DNA of 64,000 nucleotides from CAWDVH01 sp963805705 (GTDB taxonomy: Bacteria > Actinomycetota > Actinomycetes > Streptosporangiales > Streptosporangiaceae): assembly GCA_963805705.1 (NCBI GenBank), contig CAWDVH010000003.1, forward strand, positions 41,195-105,194. The letters run 5' to 3'. This document shows, piece by piece, positions 49,217 through 57,983 of this stretch (its first letter is position 1; each line of letters begins with the position of its first letter). The notes beneath the pieces were generated by a model that saw only the letters and a program-made list of their open reading frames with translations, searched no databases and had not been told where the DNA came from. A program made the translations under genes and the position numbers.

Positions 49217-51403
49217 ATGGCGAGCACCCAGAACCTGATCGACGCGAACATCTCCCGATCCCCGCAGCACGGGCTCGGCCGGCTCGCCGGGTGGTGCTAT
49301 GACCACCGGCGCCGGGTGCTGCTCGGCTGGCTCCTCGCCGTGGTGGCCGTCATCGGGCTCGCGCAGTGGGCCGGGAGCCGGCTGGACAACAACTTCGCGC
49401 TGGGCAGTTCGCCCTCGCAGCAGGCCCAGAACCTCCTGGCGAGCCGGTTCCCGGCCCAGCAGGGCGACAGCGCGGACGTGGTCCTGCGCTCGTCGACTCC
49501 GCTCGACAGCCCCGCCCGCGCCGCCGCCATCGGCCGGCTGGCGCGGTCCCTGCGGCCCCTGGCCCACGTCTCGGGAGTGCAGAGCCCGCTCGCCCGTGGC
49601 GGCCGCCGTCAGCTGTCCGCCGACCGCCGGATCGGCTTCGTGGTGGTCCAGTTCGACGCCGCGGCCGCAGACCTGCCCGCCAGCTCCGTCCGGGGGGTGA
49701 TCGACACTGCCCGCAGCTTCGCCCGGCCGGGACTGCAGGTGGCGGTGGGGGGAGCACCGGTCGAGACCGTCGTCTCAGCCGCTCCGGGGTCGAGCGAGAC
49801 AATCGGGCTCGCGGCGGCCATCGCGGTCATGCTGCTGGCCTTCGGGTCGGTAGTGGCCATGGGCCTGCCGATCCTCACCGCGCTAGTCGGCGTGGGCATG
49901 GGCTTCGGGCTCCTCGAGGCGCTCAGCCACCTGTTCACCGTGCCCACCTTCGGCCCGGACGTGATGATCATGATCGGCCTGGGCGTCGGCATCGACTACG
50001 CCCTGCTCATCGTCACCCGCTACCGCCAGGGACTGGCCGAGCGGCAGCTGCCCAGCGACGCCGTCGTCGCGGCCCTGTCCACCGCCGGGCGCGCCGTGCT
50101 CTTCGCCGGCGGCACGGTGGTGATCGCGCTGCTCGGGCTGTTCGTGGTGGGGCTGCCGTTCATGGACGGCCTCGCCGCGGCGACGATCGCCGCCGTCGCC
50201 CTCGTGCTGGCCGCCGCGCTCACCCTGCTGCCTGCGATGCTCGGCTTCGCCGGGCCGGCCATCGACCGGCTGCACATCCCCGGCCTGCTGGCCAGGCCCG
50301 CGACCACCGGCCAGGGATTCTGGTATCGCTGGAGCCGCACAGTGCAGCGGCGGCCGTGGATCTGCGCCGCCTCGGCGCTGGCCGTGCTGGTGGTGCTGGC
50401 CATCCCGCTGTTCTCGATGCGCCTGGCGTTCAGCGACGCCGGCAACGACCCGGCCTCGCTCACCACCCGGCAGGCCTACGACCTGCTCGCCGAGGGCTTC
50501 GGCCCCGGGTTCAACGGGCCCCTCGTCATCGCCGCCGACCTGCGTGGCCCGCATGCGCCAGCCAGCATCGCCCGGCTCGGCGCGCGCCTGAGCCAGGTCC
50601 CTGGCGTGGCCTCGGCCAGCCCGCCGGTCGTCAACGCCGCCGGGGACGCCGCGGTCATCGTCGTGTATCCCGCTACGGCGCCGCAGGCCGCACAGACCGC
50701 TGCGCTCGTCCGCCGGCTGCGCGATCAGGTGATCCCGCACGTCACCGCGGACAGCGGAGTCACCGCCTACGTCGGCGGCCAGACCGCCGCCGGAGCCGAC
50801 ACCTCGGCCTACCTGTCCGCCCGGCTGCCGTGGGTGATCGGCCTGGTCGTCACGCTGGCGTTCCTCCTCCTGATGGCGGTCTTCCGATCCGTAGCTATCC
50901 CGCTCAAGGCCGCAGCGATGAACCTGCTCTCGATGGGCGCGGCCTACGGCGTCATCGTCGCCGTCTACCAGTGGGGATGGCTCGCCAGCCTCTTCGGCGT
51001 CAGCCGCACCGGCCCGATTGACCCGTGGATCCCGCTCATGATGTTCACCATCGTGTTCGGCCTGTCGATGGACTACGAGGTATTCCTGCTCTCCCGCATG
51101 CGCGAGGAATGGCTCCGAAACGGCGACAACTCGGAAGCTGTGGCCTGCGGGCTCGCTGGCACCGGCCGGGTCATCACCGCCGCGGCCGCCATCATGGTGT
51201 GCGTATTCGGCTCGTTCGTCGTCGGCGATCCGCTGCGGATCCTCGACGTGTTCGGCCTCGGCCTGGCTGTCGCCGTCCTCATCGACGCCACCGTGGTCCG
51301 CATGATCCTCGTGCCCGCCATCATGCAGATCCTCGGCTCCGCCAACTGGTGGCTGCCCCGCTGGCTCGGGCGGGCCATGCCCAGGCTCGCCATTGGCGGC
51401 TAG
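49217..51403 (+). CDS. MMPL-family (RND-type) membrane transporter
   Basis: A 728-residue transporter with 12 predicted membrane helices in two halves of six. Each half has a large extracytoplasmic loop after the first helix; the first begins ASRFPAQQGDSADVVLRSS. The MMPL signature GLGVGIDYALLIVTRYRQGL is seen at about residue 260 and the second-half counterpart FGLSMDYEVFLLSRMREEW at about residue 617. It exports lipids or drugs using the proton gradient. ATG at 49217 has AGGAGG upstream; a GTG at 49187 lies inside the second operator and is unlikely. It is probably repressed by the divergent TetR protein. Confidence 0.92.
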   Translation: MASTQNLIDANISRSPQHGLGRLAGWCYDHRRRVLLGWLLAVVAVIGLAQWAGSRLDNNFALGSSPSQQAQNLLASRFPAQQGDSADVVLRSSTPLDSPARAAAIGRLARSLRPLAHVSGVQSPLARGGRRQLSADRRIGFVVVQFDAAAADLPASSVRGVIDTARSFARPGLQVAVGGAPVETVVSAAPGSSETIGLAAAIAVMLLAFGSVVAMGLPILTALVGVGMGFGLLEALSHLFTVPTFGPDVMIMIGLGVGIDYALLIVTRYRQGLAERQLPSDAVVAALSTAGRAVLFAGGTVVIALLGLFVVGLPFMDGLAAATIAAVALVLAAALTLLPAMLGFAGPAIDRLHIPGLLARPATTGQGFWYRWSRTVQRRPWICAASALAVLVVLAIPLFSMRLAFSDAGNDPASLTTRQAYDLLAEGFGPGFNGPLVIAADLRGPHAPASIARLGARLSQVPGVASASPPVVNAAGDAAVIVVYPATAPQAAQTAALVRRLRDQVIPHVTADSGVTAYVGGQTAAGADTSAYLSARLPWVIGLVVTLAFLLLMAVFRSVAIPLKAAAMNLLSMGAAYGVIVAVYQWGWLASLFGVSRTGPIDPWIPLMMFTIVFGLSMDYEVFLLSRMREEWLRNGDNSEAVACGLAGTGRVITAAAAIMVCVFGSFVVGDPLRILDVFGLGLAVAVLIDATVVRMILVPAIMQILGSANWWLPRWLGRAMPRLAIGG

Positions 51404-52332
51404 CCGAGGCGGGCCTCCTGGCGCAGGAGGGCGGGCAGCTCCTCAGGGGCGGGCGCGGCGCCGGTCAGGCCGCGCGCGGCGAACCACCGGCCGACGTTGT
51501 CCGCGTCGCGGTCCAGGAACTGCGCCCCGCGCGGATTGGCGATCACGTCGACGACCTGCGGCCAGTCGATGATGACCAGGCGGCCGCGGTGAACCAGCAG
51601 GTTGTAGGCGGACATGTCGCCGTGGGCCAGGCCGTGACCGGCGAGCGTGAGAAGCGCCCGGACGAGCTGGTCCCACAGGTCGGCCAGGCCGGCGCCCTGC
51701 GGTCGGGTCTCGGCCAGCCGCGGCGCGGCGGTCCCGTCGGGCTCGCCGATGAACTCCAGCAGGACCTCCGTGCCGAGCACCTGCACCGGGTACGGCACCG
51801 GGACGCCCGCCAGGTAGAGCTGGCCCAGGACCGTGAACTCCGCGTTGGCCCACTGCCTGGCGATCATCTCCCGGCCGGCTGACGACCGGCTGGCCATCGC
51901 CCGGCTATCACGAGATTTCCTGACCCGCCGGCCCTCCAGGTACCCGCTGTCGCGGTGGAACATCTTGTGCTCGGCGGCCCGGTACCGCTTGGCGGCCAGC
52001 AGGCAGGACCGGTCCGATCCCGGCACGCCGCGGCGCACCAGGAAGACATCGGCTTCCTTGCCGGTCTTCAGTATCCCGAGCTCGGAATCGGCCGCGGCCA
52101 GGTCGGTGACCAGCCAGCGGGGGTAAGGCACGGGTCCGCGCTCACCGGCGGTCGACTGATCCCAGGTCGACCAGCGGTCACCTTCGGGCAGGCCGTCCAC
52201 GCTATCGAGAGCGTCCGGGGCGGGCAGCGAGGCGCGGTGGCGGTTGCGCTTAGCGAAGGTCTCTTCGTCGTCGTCAAAACGCGGCTTGCCGCGGCGGCCA
52301 GAGGCGCGGCGGCTGGAGGCAGAATAGGGCAC
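51400..52332 (-). CDS. RIO-family atypical serine kinase
   Basis: A 310-residue RIO1-like kinase. The N-terminal basic and acidic tail is followed by the P-loop-like region LGILKTGKEADVFLV, the ATP-binding Lys in LLAAKRYR, the catalytic loop HGDMSAYNLLV and the metal loop VIIDWPQVVD. This pattern defines RIO kinases, which are soluble and autophosphorylating; bacterial targets are not known. It converges with the MMPL gene, the stops overlapping by four bases. It is divergent from the pentapeptide-repeat gene. Confidence 0.9.
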   Translation of the reverse strand: MPYSASSRRASGRRGKPRFDDDEETFAKRNRHRASLPAPDALDSVDGLPEGDRWSTWDQSTAGERGPVPYPRWLVTDLAAADSELGILKTGKEADVFLVRRGVPGSDRSCLLAAKRYRAAEHKMFHRDSGYLEGRRVRKSRDSRAMASRSSAGREMIARQWANAEFTVLGQLYLAGVPVPYPVQVLGTEVLLEFIGEPDGTAAPRLAETRPQGAGLADLWDQLVRALLTLAGHGLAHGDMSAYNLLVHRGRLVIIDWPQVVDVIANPRGAQFLDRDADNVGRWFAARGLTGAAPAPEELPALLRQEARLG

Positions 52333-52525
52333 TGGTGGTGCTCCTCAGGCAGAAGGCGGGGGCGGGCAGCATGAACTGCGCAACGGGCGTCAACATTTTG
52401 CGAACCCTCCTTCTGCTCGACCGGCATCGCCGGTATCGGCCTGTCCGGCTGAGGCTGCCACGCGGTGACGGCGTACGGCAACCGAATTTCGCCGGGCGCC
52501 GGCCAGTCGCTGAGGAGGCCTGACC

Positions 52526-53383
52526 ATGCCCGAGGAACAGCCGTCCGCGGCAGCCGGCTCCGGCGGACATCGGCTGAGCCTGCGCGCTGACTGCGAGCGC
52601 TGCTTCGCACTGTGCTGCGTCGCCCCGGCCTTCTCGGCCTCGGCCGACTTCGCCATCGACAAGGACGCGGGGCAGGCGTGCCCGAACCTGCGGCCGGATT
52701 TCCGCTGTTCCATCCACGATCGCCTCAGGCCGCAGGGTTTCCCCGGCTGCACCGCCTATGACTGCTTCGGCGCCGGGCAGAAGGTCGCCCAGCTCACCTT
52801 CGGCGGACAGGACTGGCGGCGGACGCCGGGCATCGCGGCGCAGATGTTCGCGGTGTTCACGGTCGTCCGGCAGCTGCACGAGCTGCTGTGGTACCTGAGT
52901 GAGGCCCTGACACTGCCGGCCGCCGGCCCGCTCCACGGCGAGCTGCGCCGCGCGCTGGCGCAGACCCAGCGACTGACCGGCGGCCGCCCCGACGTGCTGG
53001 CGGCGCTGGACGTCGAGGCGCACCGGCGGGACGTTAATGCCCTGCTCCTGCGGGCCAGCGAGCTGGCGCGGGCCGGAGCCGGAACCCGGCGCCAGCCCGC
53101 TGATCTCAGAGGCGCCGACCTCATCGGGAGGGATCTGCGCGGCGCCGGCCTGCGCGGCGCCAGCCTCAGGGGCGCCTACCTCACCGGGGCCGATCTGCGG
53201 GGCGCCGACCTGACCGCCGCTGACCTGACCGGAGCGGACCTCAGGGGCACCGACCTGAGCGGCGCCGATCTGTCCGGGAGCATCTTCCTGACCCAGTCCC
53301 AGCTCGATGCGGCGAGGGGCGACGGCGGCACCCGGCTGCCGCCGTCGCTCACCCGCCCGGCGCACTGGCCGCGATCGGCCTAG
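52526..53383 (+). CDS. Cys-cluster / pentapeptide-repeat protein
   Basis: A 285-residue two-domain protein. Residues 20-85 hold a cysteine cluster (CERCFALCC, then single Cys in QACPNLRPDFRC, PGCTAYDC), suggesting a zinc or Fe-S site. The helical middle part has HELLWYLSEALTL. Residues 190-250 are pentapeptide repeats with the A(D/N)LxG pattern (LRGADLIGRDLRGAGLRGA and on), forming a right-handed beta-helix. This combination recurs in actinobacteria but I know of no assigned function. It is divergent from the RIO kinase with 190 bp between; its end overlaps nothing. Confidence 0.82.
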   Translation: MPEEQPSAAAGSGGHRLSLRADCERCFALCCVAPAFSASADFAIDKDAGQACPNLRPDFRCSIHDRLRPQGFPGCTAYDCFGAGQKVAQLTFGGQDWRRTPGIAAQMFAVFTVVRQLHELLWYLSEALTLPAAGPLHGELRRALAQTQRLTGGRPDVLAALDVEAHRRDVNALLLRASELARAGAGTRRQPADLRGADLIGRDLRGAGLRGASLRGAYLTGADLRGADLTAADLTGADLRGTDLSGADLSGSIFLTQSQLDAARGDGGTRLPPSLTRPAHWPRSA

Positions 53384-53396
53384 GCTCGGGGAGGTG

Positions 53397-54182
53397 ATGA
53401 CCTCCATGCCAGGCGCGACCTCCACCGGCCAGGACGTCGCGCGGCGGCTGATCGACGACGGCTACGTGATCGTCTCTGACCTGATGACCCCGGCCGATGT
53501 CCGGCTCGCCCGGAGCGACCTGGGCCGGGTACTGGACGCGACACCCGCCGGGCGCAACACGTTCGAGGGGTTCGACACTCAGCGGGTGTACGCCCTGTTC
53601 GCCAAGACCCGGACGTTCGACCGGGCGGCGACGCACCCGCTTCTGCTGGAGGTGCTCGACCAGGTTCTTGGGCACTATCAGCTGAGCGCCCCGGTGGGCA
53701 TCCGCATCGGGCCGGGCGAGCGCGCCCAGGTGCTGCACCGCGACGATGCGGTCTATCCGATCCCCGAGCCCCATCCGCCGGTCGTGGTCAACACCATGTG
53801 GCCCCTGGATGAATTCACGGCCGACAACGGCGCCACCCGGTACATCCCCGGCAGCCACCGGTGGGAGCCCGGCCGCCAGCCGGCCGCCGACGACCCTGTC
53901 CGCCTGGCCACCATGACGCCGGGCTCGGTCCTGTTCTACCTCGGCAGCCTCTGGCATGGCGGCGGGGCCAACCGCACGCAGCGGCCGCGTCTCGGCGTGA
54001 TCCTGGAATACGCCGCCGGCTGGCTGCGGCCGCAGGAGAATCACTGCCTCGCGGTTCCCCGCAGCATCGCCCGGCAGCTGCCAGAGCGGCTCCAGGAGCT
54101 GCTCGGCTACAACATCTACCCGCCGTTCGTCGGCTACGTGGACGGCGCCCACCCCCGCAAGGTCCTGTCGTCCGACGGGTGA
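53397..54182 (+). CDS. Phytanoyl-CoA dioxygenase family protein
   Basis: About 261 residues with the PhyH double-stranded beta-helix fold of Fe(II)/2-oxoglutarate oxygenases. The HxD metal motif is in VLHRDDAVYPI near residue 117. The distal His is in FYLGSLWHGGGANRT and the 2-oxoglutarate Arg probably in RTQRPRLGVI. Substrates of the family are diverse small hydroxylation targets. The start is ATG at 53397 with GGGGAGG just before it; ATG at 53406 has better spacing and is an alternative. It follows the pentapeptide gene by 13 bp, so they may be co-transcribed. Confidence 0.85.
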   Translation: MTSMPGATSTGQDVARRLIDDGYVIVSDLMTPADVRLARSDLGRVLDATPAGRNTFEGFDTQRVYALFAKTRTFDRAATHPLLLEVLDQVLGHYQLSAPVGIRIGPGERAQVLHRDDAVYPIPEPHPPVVVNTMWPLDEFTADNGATRYIPGSHRWEPGRQPAADDPVRLATMTPGSVLFYLGSLWHGGGANRTQRPRLGVILEYAAGWLRPQENHCLAVPRSIARQLPERLQELLGYNIYPPFVGYVDGAHPRKVLSSDG

Positions 54183-54209
54183 CAGATAGCGCCGGACCAG
54201 CTCCGCTGG

Positions 54210-55715
54210 CTACGGGCGCCCTATTCCGTGCAGGAAATCGATGAGGCCGGCGAAATAGGTCTCCTGGTCGTCGTACATGGACAGGTGGCTGCCTTCCGGG
54301 CAGTACAGGTAGCGCCCCGCGGGCAGCGCGCCGGCCATCATCTCCATGTGGGCCGGGTCCATCGTGTCGTAGCGGGCGCCGATGACCAGGGCCGGCACCT
54401 CGATCGACGCGAGCTCGCCGGTCCGGTCCCAGCGGGCCAGCTTGGCGTCGGCGCTGATCCCGAGCTCACTGGGCCCCTGCATGGAAACGTAAATCGCCGG
54501 GTTGATGTGGGCGAAGCCGCGCTGGACCGGATCGGGCCAGCTCTCCACCGGCATCCGCAGTACGTGATAGACGTAGTGCTGCTCGTTCAGCAGCTGCATG
54601 TACCTGGGGTTCTCGATCTCGCCCTTCGCCTCGAGCGCCTTGATCTCGGCCAGTGCCGTCTGGTCCATGGCAGGCATCAGCACCTGCTCGGCATAGGCGT
54701 TGTAGGCCGGGACGCTGGACATCATGTTGGAGATGACGAGCCCGCGCAGGTGCCGCTGGTAGCGAAGGGCGTACTCGATGGCCAGGATCCCGCCCCACGA
54801 CTGGCCGTAGAGGACGAAGTTATCCCGGCCCAGCCCGAGCGCGCGGCGGACCTGCTCCACCTCATCGACGAACCGGTCGACATCCCACAGTGACCGATCC
54901 TCGGGCTGATCGCTGAAACCGGAGCCCAGCTGGTCGTAGTAGTAGTACTCGACACCCGCCGCCGGGAGATAGCTGTCACAGGCCTCGAGGTACTCATGGG
55001 TCGCCCCCGGCCCGCCATGCAGCAGCAGGACGCGCAGATCGGGGTTGTTGCCGACCCGCTTCACCCATACCCGGTACTGGCCCGCGGGCGTATCCACCGG
55101 GATCATCCGCGCGCCCCCGCTCAGCACGTCGTCCCGGCCGGAATAGTCCAGATAGCTGCTCATCGGTCGCGGTGCTCCCCGTCTCGCTGGCCCCGCGCGT
55201 GCACGCGCGGGCTCTTTCGTCAGGTGTTTCTCGAACCAGTGGTGGGCGTAGGGCTCATCGTTGAAGGCGGGGACCTCGGCGTATCCGGCGGACCGGTACA
55301 GGCCGATGGCCTCGGTGAGGTGCCGGCTGGTTTCCAGGCGCAGCACCGTGGTGCCCCGCTGGCGCGCATACAGCTCGAGCTCGGCCAGGATGCGCCGCCC
55401 GACGCCGAGGCCGCGGGCGCTGGGTGCCACCCACATCCGCTTGAGCTCGGCCGGCCCGGTGCCGTGGAACTTCAGCGCGCCGCAGCCGGCCGGCTCGCCG
55501 CGGACCCTGGCCAGCAGCAGAACACCGGCGGGCTCGGCCAGGTCGCCAGTGGCGGCGGGGAGGCTGGCGTCCGGGTCGAACCCGGCGTCAAAGCGGGAAT
55601 CGAGCTCAGCGAAGTAGGACTGGAGGCAGAACCGGGCGGCGCTGCTGGCGGGGTCCTCGACTGCGATCTCGACCAGCACCTGCGATGCTCTCAGCCCGAC
55701 GAGATCTTCGCCCAT
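54210..55715 (-). CDS. GNAT acetyltransferase fused to proline iminopeptidase
   Basis: One 501-residue frame with two complete enzymes. Residues 1-165 are a GNAT acetyltransferase (MWVAPSARGLGVGRRILAEL, the acetyl-CoA pyrophosphate loop, and TEAIGLYRSAGYAEVPAF). After an Arg/Ala-rich linker, residues 185-501 are a proline iminopeptidase-type S33 peptidase, with the HGGPGATHEY oxyanion loop, nucleophile in GQSWGG, DPAHMEMM region Asp and the catalytic His in CPEGSHLSMYD. An internal ATG at 55163 matches a stand-alone peptidase start. The two may be a true fusion, or a stop codon between genes may have been lost. The ATG at 55715 is the GNAT start; the frame beyond it is not conserved. Confidence 0.82.
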   Translation of the reverse strand: MGEDLVGLRASQVLVEIAVEDPASSAARFCLQSYFAELDSRFDAGFDPDASLPAATGDLAEPAGVLLLARVRGEPAGCGALKFHGTGPAELKRMWVAPSARGLGVGRRILAELELYARQRGTTVLRLETSRHLTEAIGLYRSAGYAEVPAFNDEPYAHHWFEKHLTKEPARARAGPARRGAPRPMSSYLDYSGRDDVLSGGARMIPVDTPAGQYRVWVKRVGNNPDLRVLLLHGGPGATHEYLEACDSYLPAAGVEYYYYDQLGSGFSDQPEDRSLWDVDRFVDEVEQVRRALGLGRDNFVLYGQSWGGILAIEYALRYQRHLRGLVISNMMSSVPAYNAYAEQVLMPAMDQTALAEIKALEAKGEIENPRYMQLLNEQHYVYHVLRMPVESWPDPVQRGFAHINPAIYVSMQGPSELGISADAKLARWDRTGELASIEVPALVIGARYDTMDPAHMEMMAGALPAGRYLYCPEGSHLSMYDDQETYFAGLIDFLHGIGRP

Positions 55716-55917
55716 GTTCCTGACTCTAGCCAGCGGGTGGCCAGGCACGTCATGCCGGCCACCAAGCGCTGGCCTGCGGGCCAGCGACACGCCGCCGGAT
55801 CTCCCCGGTATGACCGGGCAATTCCTGCATGATGGCGGGAAGAACGCACACAGCAGGGCAGTGCCTGGGTTGCCGCGGTCAGGCAGGCAGCCGGGCACCC
55901 GGCACGCCGGGGGGGCG

Positions 55918-56739
55918 ATGGCAGGTCCCGCGTTCTCCGATGACAGCCCGCCGGCTGCGTTCGCGGCCCGCCGCCGGCGGCTGCTGCTGACCGTCGGCGC
56001 GATAACGCTGACCGCCGGCCTGGCCCCCCGCCTGCTGACCGCACGGCCACCAGACCAGATCCCCGCCGGCCTCCAGGACGCGGCTTCCCGCCCTCGGGCC
56101 CGCACGGCCGCTCATCACGCCGCGCCCCCTCACCAGGCCCCGGCCTACCCGCTGGACCGGCCCCTGTACTACGTGGACGACGCTTCCCGTGCGATCGCGC
56201 TGACCATCGATGACGGCCCCGACCCGGTGTACACCCCGCAGGTCCTGCGGGTCCTGCGCCAGTATCACGTGACCGCGACGTTCTCCATGATCGGCACCCG
56301 GGTGACCGCCTACCCGCACCTGGCCAGGGCGGTCGCCGAGGCCGGGCACCAGATCGCCAACCACACCTGGTCCCACGCCAACCTGACCAGCATGTCCGCC
56401 CGCCGCGTGCACAGCGAGCTGGCCCTGACCAGCCAGGCCGTCCACGCCGCCGCCGATGTGCGCCCGGCGCTGTTCCGCGCCCCCTACGGGGCATGGTCAC
56501 CAGCGGTGATCCGCCAGTGCGAGCAGATGAAGATGATCCCGCTGGACTGGTCGGTGGACCCCCGTGACTGGGCCCGGCCGGGAACCCGCAGCATCGTCCG
56601 CAGCATCATGCACAACACCCGGCCCGGATCGATCATCCTGGAGCACGACGGCGGCGGCAACCGCTCCGAGACCGTCGAGGCGCTGGACATCGTCTTGCCC
56701 CGGCTCCAGCACCACGGCTTCCGCTTCGTCACCCCCTGA
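55918..56739 (+). CDS. Exported polysaccharide deacetylase (NodB-type)
   Basis: About 273 residues. The N-terminus has a twin-arginine-type signal (AARRRRLLLTVGAITLTAG), so it is likely exported, followed by a linker. The NodB domain (residues 85-273) carries motif 1 TIDDGPDP with the metal Asp, motif 2 HTWSH (HxxxH), motif 3 RAPYGAWSP, motif 4 DWSVDPRDW and the last motif ILEHDGGG. It removes acetyl groups from peptidoglycan or chitin-like sugars. ATG at 55918 follows a G-rich run; an upstream in-frame ATG at 55810 is less convincing. It is divergent from the GNAT fusion, with about 200 bp between. Confidence 0.87.
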   Translation: MAGPAFSDDSPPAAFAARRRRLLLTVGAITLTAGLAPRLLTARPPDQIPAGLQDAASRPRARTAAHHAAPPHQAPAYPLDRPLYYVDDASRAIALTIDDGPDPVYTPQVLRVLRQYHVTATFSMIGTRVTAYPHLARAVAEAGHQIANHTWSHANLTSMSARRVHSELALTSQAVHAAADVRPALFRAPYGAWSPAVIRQCEQMKMIPLDWSVDPRDWARPGTRSIVRSIMHNTRPGSIILEHDGGGNRSETVEALDIVLPRLQHHGFRFVTP

Positions 56740-56798
56740 CACGGGCGCGGCGTGAACTGCGAGGATGCCAGCATGTCCTTCTGGAAGCCGGCCGCATC

Positions 56799-57497
56799 AT
56801 GATCAGCGTGCTGCTGGCCGACGACCATTCCCTGATCAGGAAGGGCTTCCGCCTGATCCTCGACGCCGAAACCGATATCGCGGTGGTCGGCGAGGCCGGC
56901 GACGGGACGGTGGCCGTCTCCATGTGCTCCGCGCTGCGTCCCGATGTGGTGCTCATGGACGTCCGGATGCCCGGCCGTGACGGCATCGAGGCGACCCGCG
57001 ACATCGTGGCCGCCGGGCTGCCGTCGAAGGTACTGATCCTGACCACCTTCGATCTGGACGACTACGTCTACGCCGGGCTGCGCGCGGGCGCCAGCGGCTT
57101 CCTGCTCAAAGACACCCAGCCCGACGAACTGGTGGCCGCGATCCGCACTATCGCCGCCGGCGATGCCGTCCTCGCGCCGACCGCCATCAAGCACCTCATC
57201 CGCCAGTTCGCCACCACCCAGCCGCCCGAGCGGCCCAGCGGCCACCGCGGCGCCCAGATACGGCAGGCCCTCACCGGCCGCGAGCAGGAAGTCTTCTCCC
57301 GCATCGCCGCAGGCATGTCCAACAGCGAGATCGCGGCCAGCCTGCACCTGTCCGAGGGCACAGTGAAGATCCATGTCGGCCGGATACTGGCCAAGCTCGG
57401 CCTGCGCGACCGCGTCCAGGCCGTCGTGCTCGCCTACGAATCTCATCTGATAACCCCCAGGGCGTTCCCGCCGGGCCGGCCCCGGCACCCGCGCTGA
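56799..57497 (+). CDS. NarL/FixJ-family response regulator
   Basis: A 232-residue two-domain regulator. The receiver domain has the acidic pair in LLADDHSLIRKG, the phosphorylatable Asp in VVLMDVRMPGRDGIEA near residue 54, the Thr in ILTTFDLDDYV and the Lys in GFLLKDTQPDEL. The LuxR-type helix-turn-helix LTGREQEVFSRIAAGMSNSE continues to ILAKLGLRDRVQAV. It is an orphan: no kinase lies beside it. The frameshifted NarL-type kinase at the start of the window is the only candidate partner seen, but it is more than 50 kb away. Confidence 0.92.
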   Translation: MISVLLADDHSLIRKGFRLILDAETDIAVVGEAGDGTVAVSMCSALRPDVVLMDVRMPGRDGIEATRDIVAAGLPSKVLILTTFDLDDYVYAGLRAGASGFLLKDTQPDELVAAIRTIAAGDAVLAPTAIKHLIRQFATTQPPERPSGHRGAQIRQALTGREQEVFSRIAAGMSNSEIAASLHLSEGTVKIHVGRILAKLGLRDRVQAVVLAYESHLITPRAFPPGRPRHPR

Positions 57498-57532
57498 CGG
57501 CCCCGGCGCGATCGGCTGAGTAAGGTCGGGGC

Positions 57533-57973
57533 ATGACCGTGCAGCATTCCCTGGCCGACATCGGCATGAAGGCCATGAGCCAGGCCCACCGGGCGATCCT
57601 GCGCCTCAGCGGCGGCCGGGTGCTGGGCTCGGCCTTCGGGATGCCCGTCGTTGAGCTGCACACCGTGGGGCGCACGTCGGGCCTGCCCCGCTCCACCATG
57701 CTCACCGCCCCGGTCATTGATGGTGACCGGATTGTGCTGGTGGCCTCCAAGGGCGGGGATGACCGGGACCCCGACTGGTACCGCAATCTGATGGCCCACC
57801 CCGATACCGAGCTGACCATCGCCGGCCAGCGCCGGCCCATGCGGGCCCGCCGGGCGTCGGCGGCGGAAAAGGCCGAGCTGTGGCCACGGGTGGTGGCTGC
57901 CTACAAGGGCTACGCCGGTTACCAGACCCGGACTGACCGGGACATCCCGCTGGTCATCTGCGAACCGCGGTGA
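57533..57973 (+). CDS. DDN-type nitroreductase / deazaflavin-binding protein
   Basis: A 146-residue split-barrel protein of the deazaflavin-dependent nitroreductase (DDN) family. Conserved features are VVELHTVGRTSGLPRSTML, the SKGGDDRDPDWYRNLMAHP turn and a C-terminal GYAGYQTRTDR. Members bind F420 and reduce nitro compounds or quinones, or serve in redox defence. The ATG at 57533 is clear. It agrees with an F420-using organism, as does the LLM oxidoreductase two kilobases downstream. Confidence 0.88.
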   Translation: MTVQHSLADIGMKAMSQAHRAILRLSGGRVLGSAFGMPVVELHTVGRTSGLPRSTMLTAPVIDGDRIVLVASKGGDDRDPDWYRNLMAHPDTELTIAGQRRPMRARRASAAEKAELWPRVVAAYKGYAGYQTRTDRDIPLVICEPR

Positions 57974-57983
57974 ACGCTCCCCG

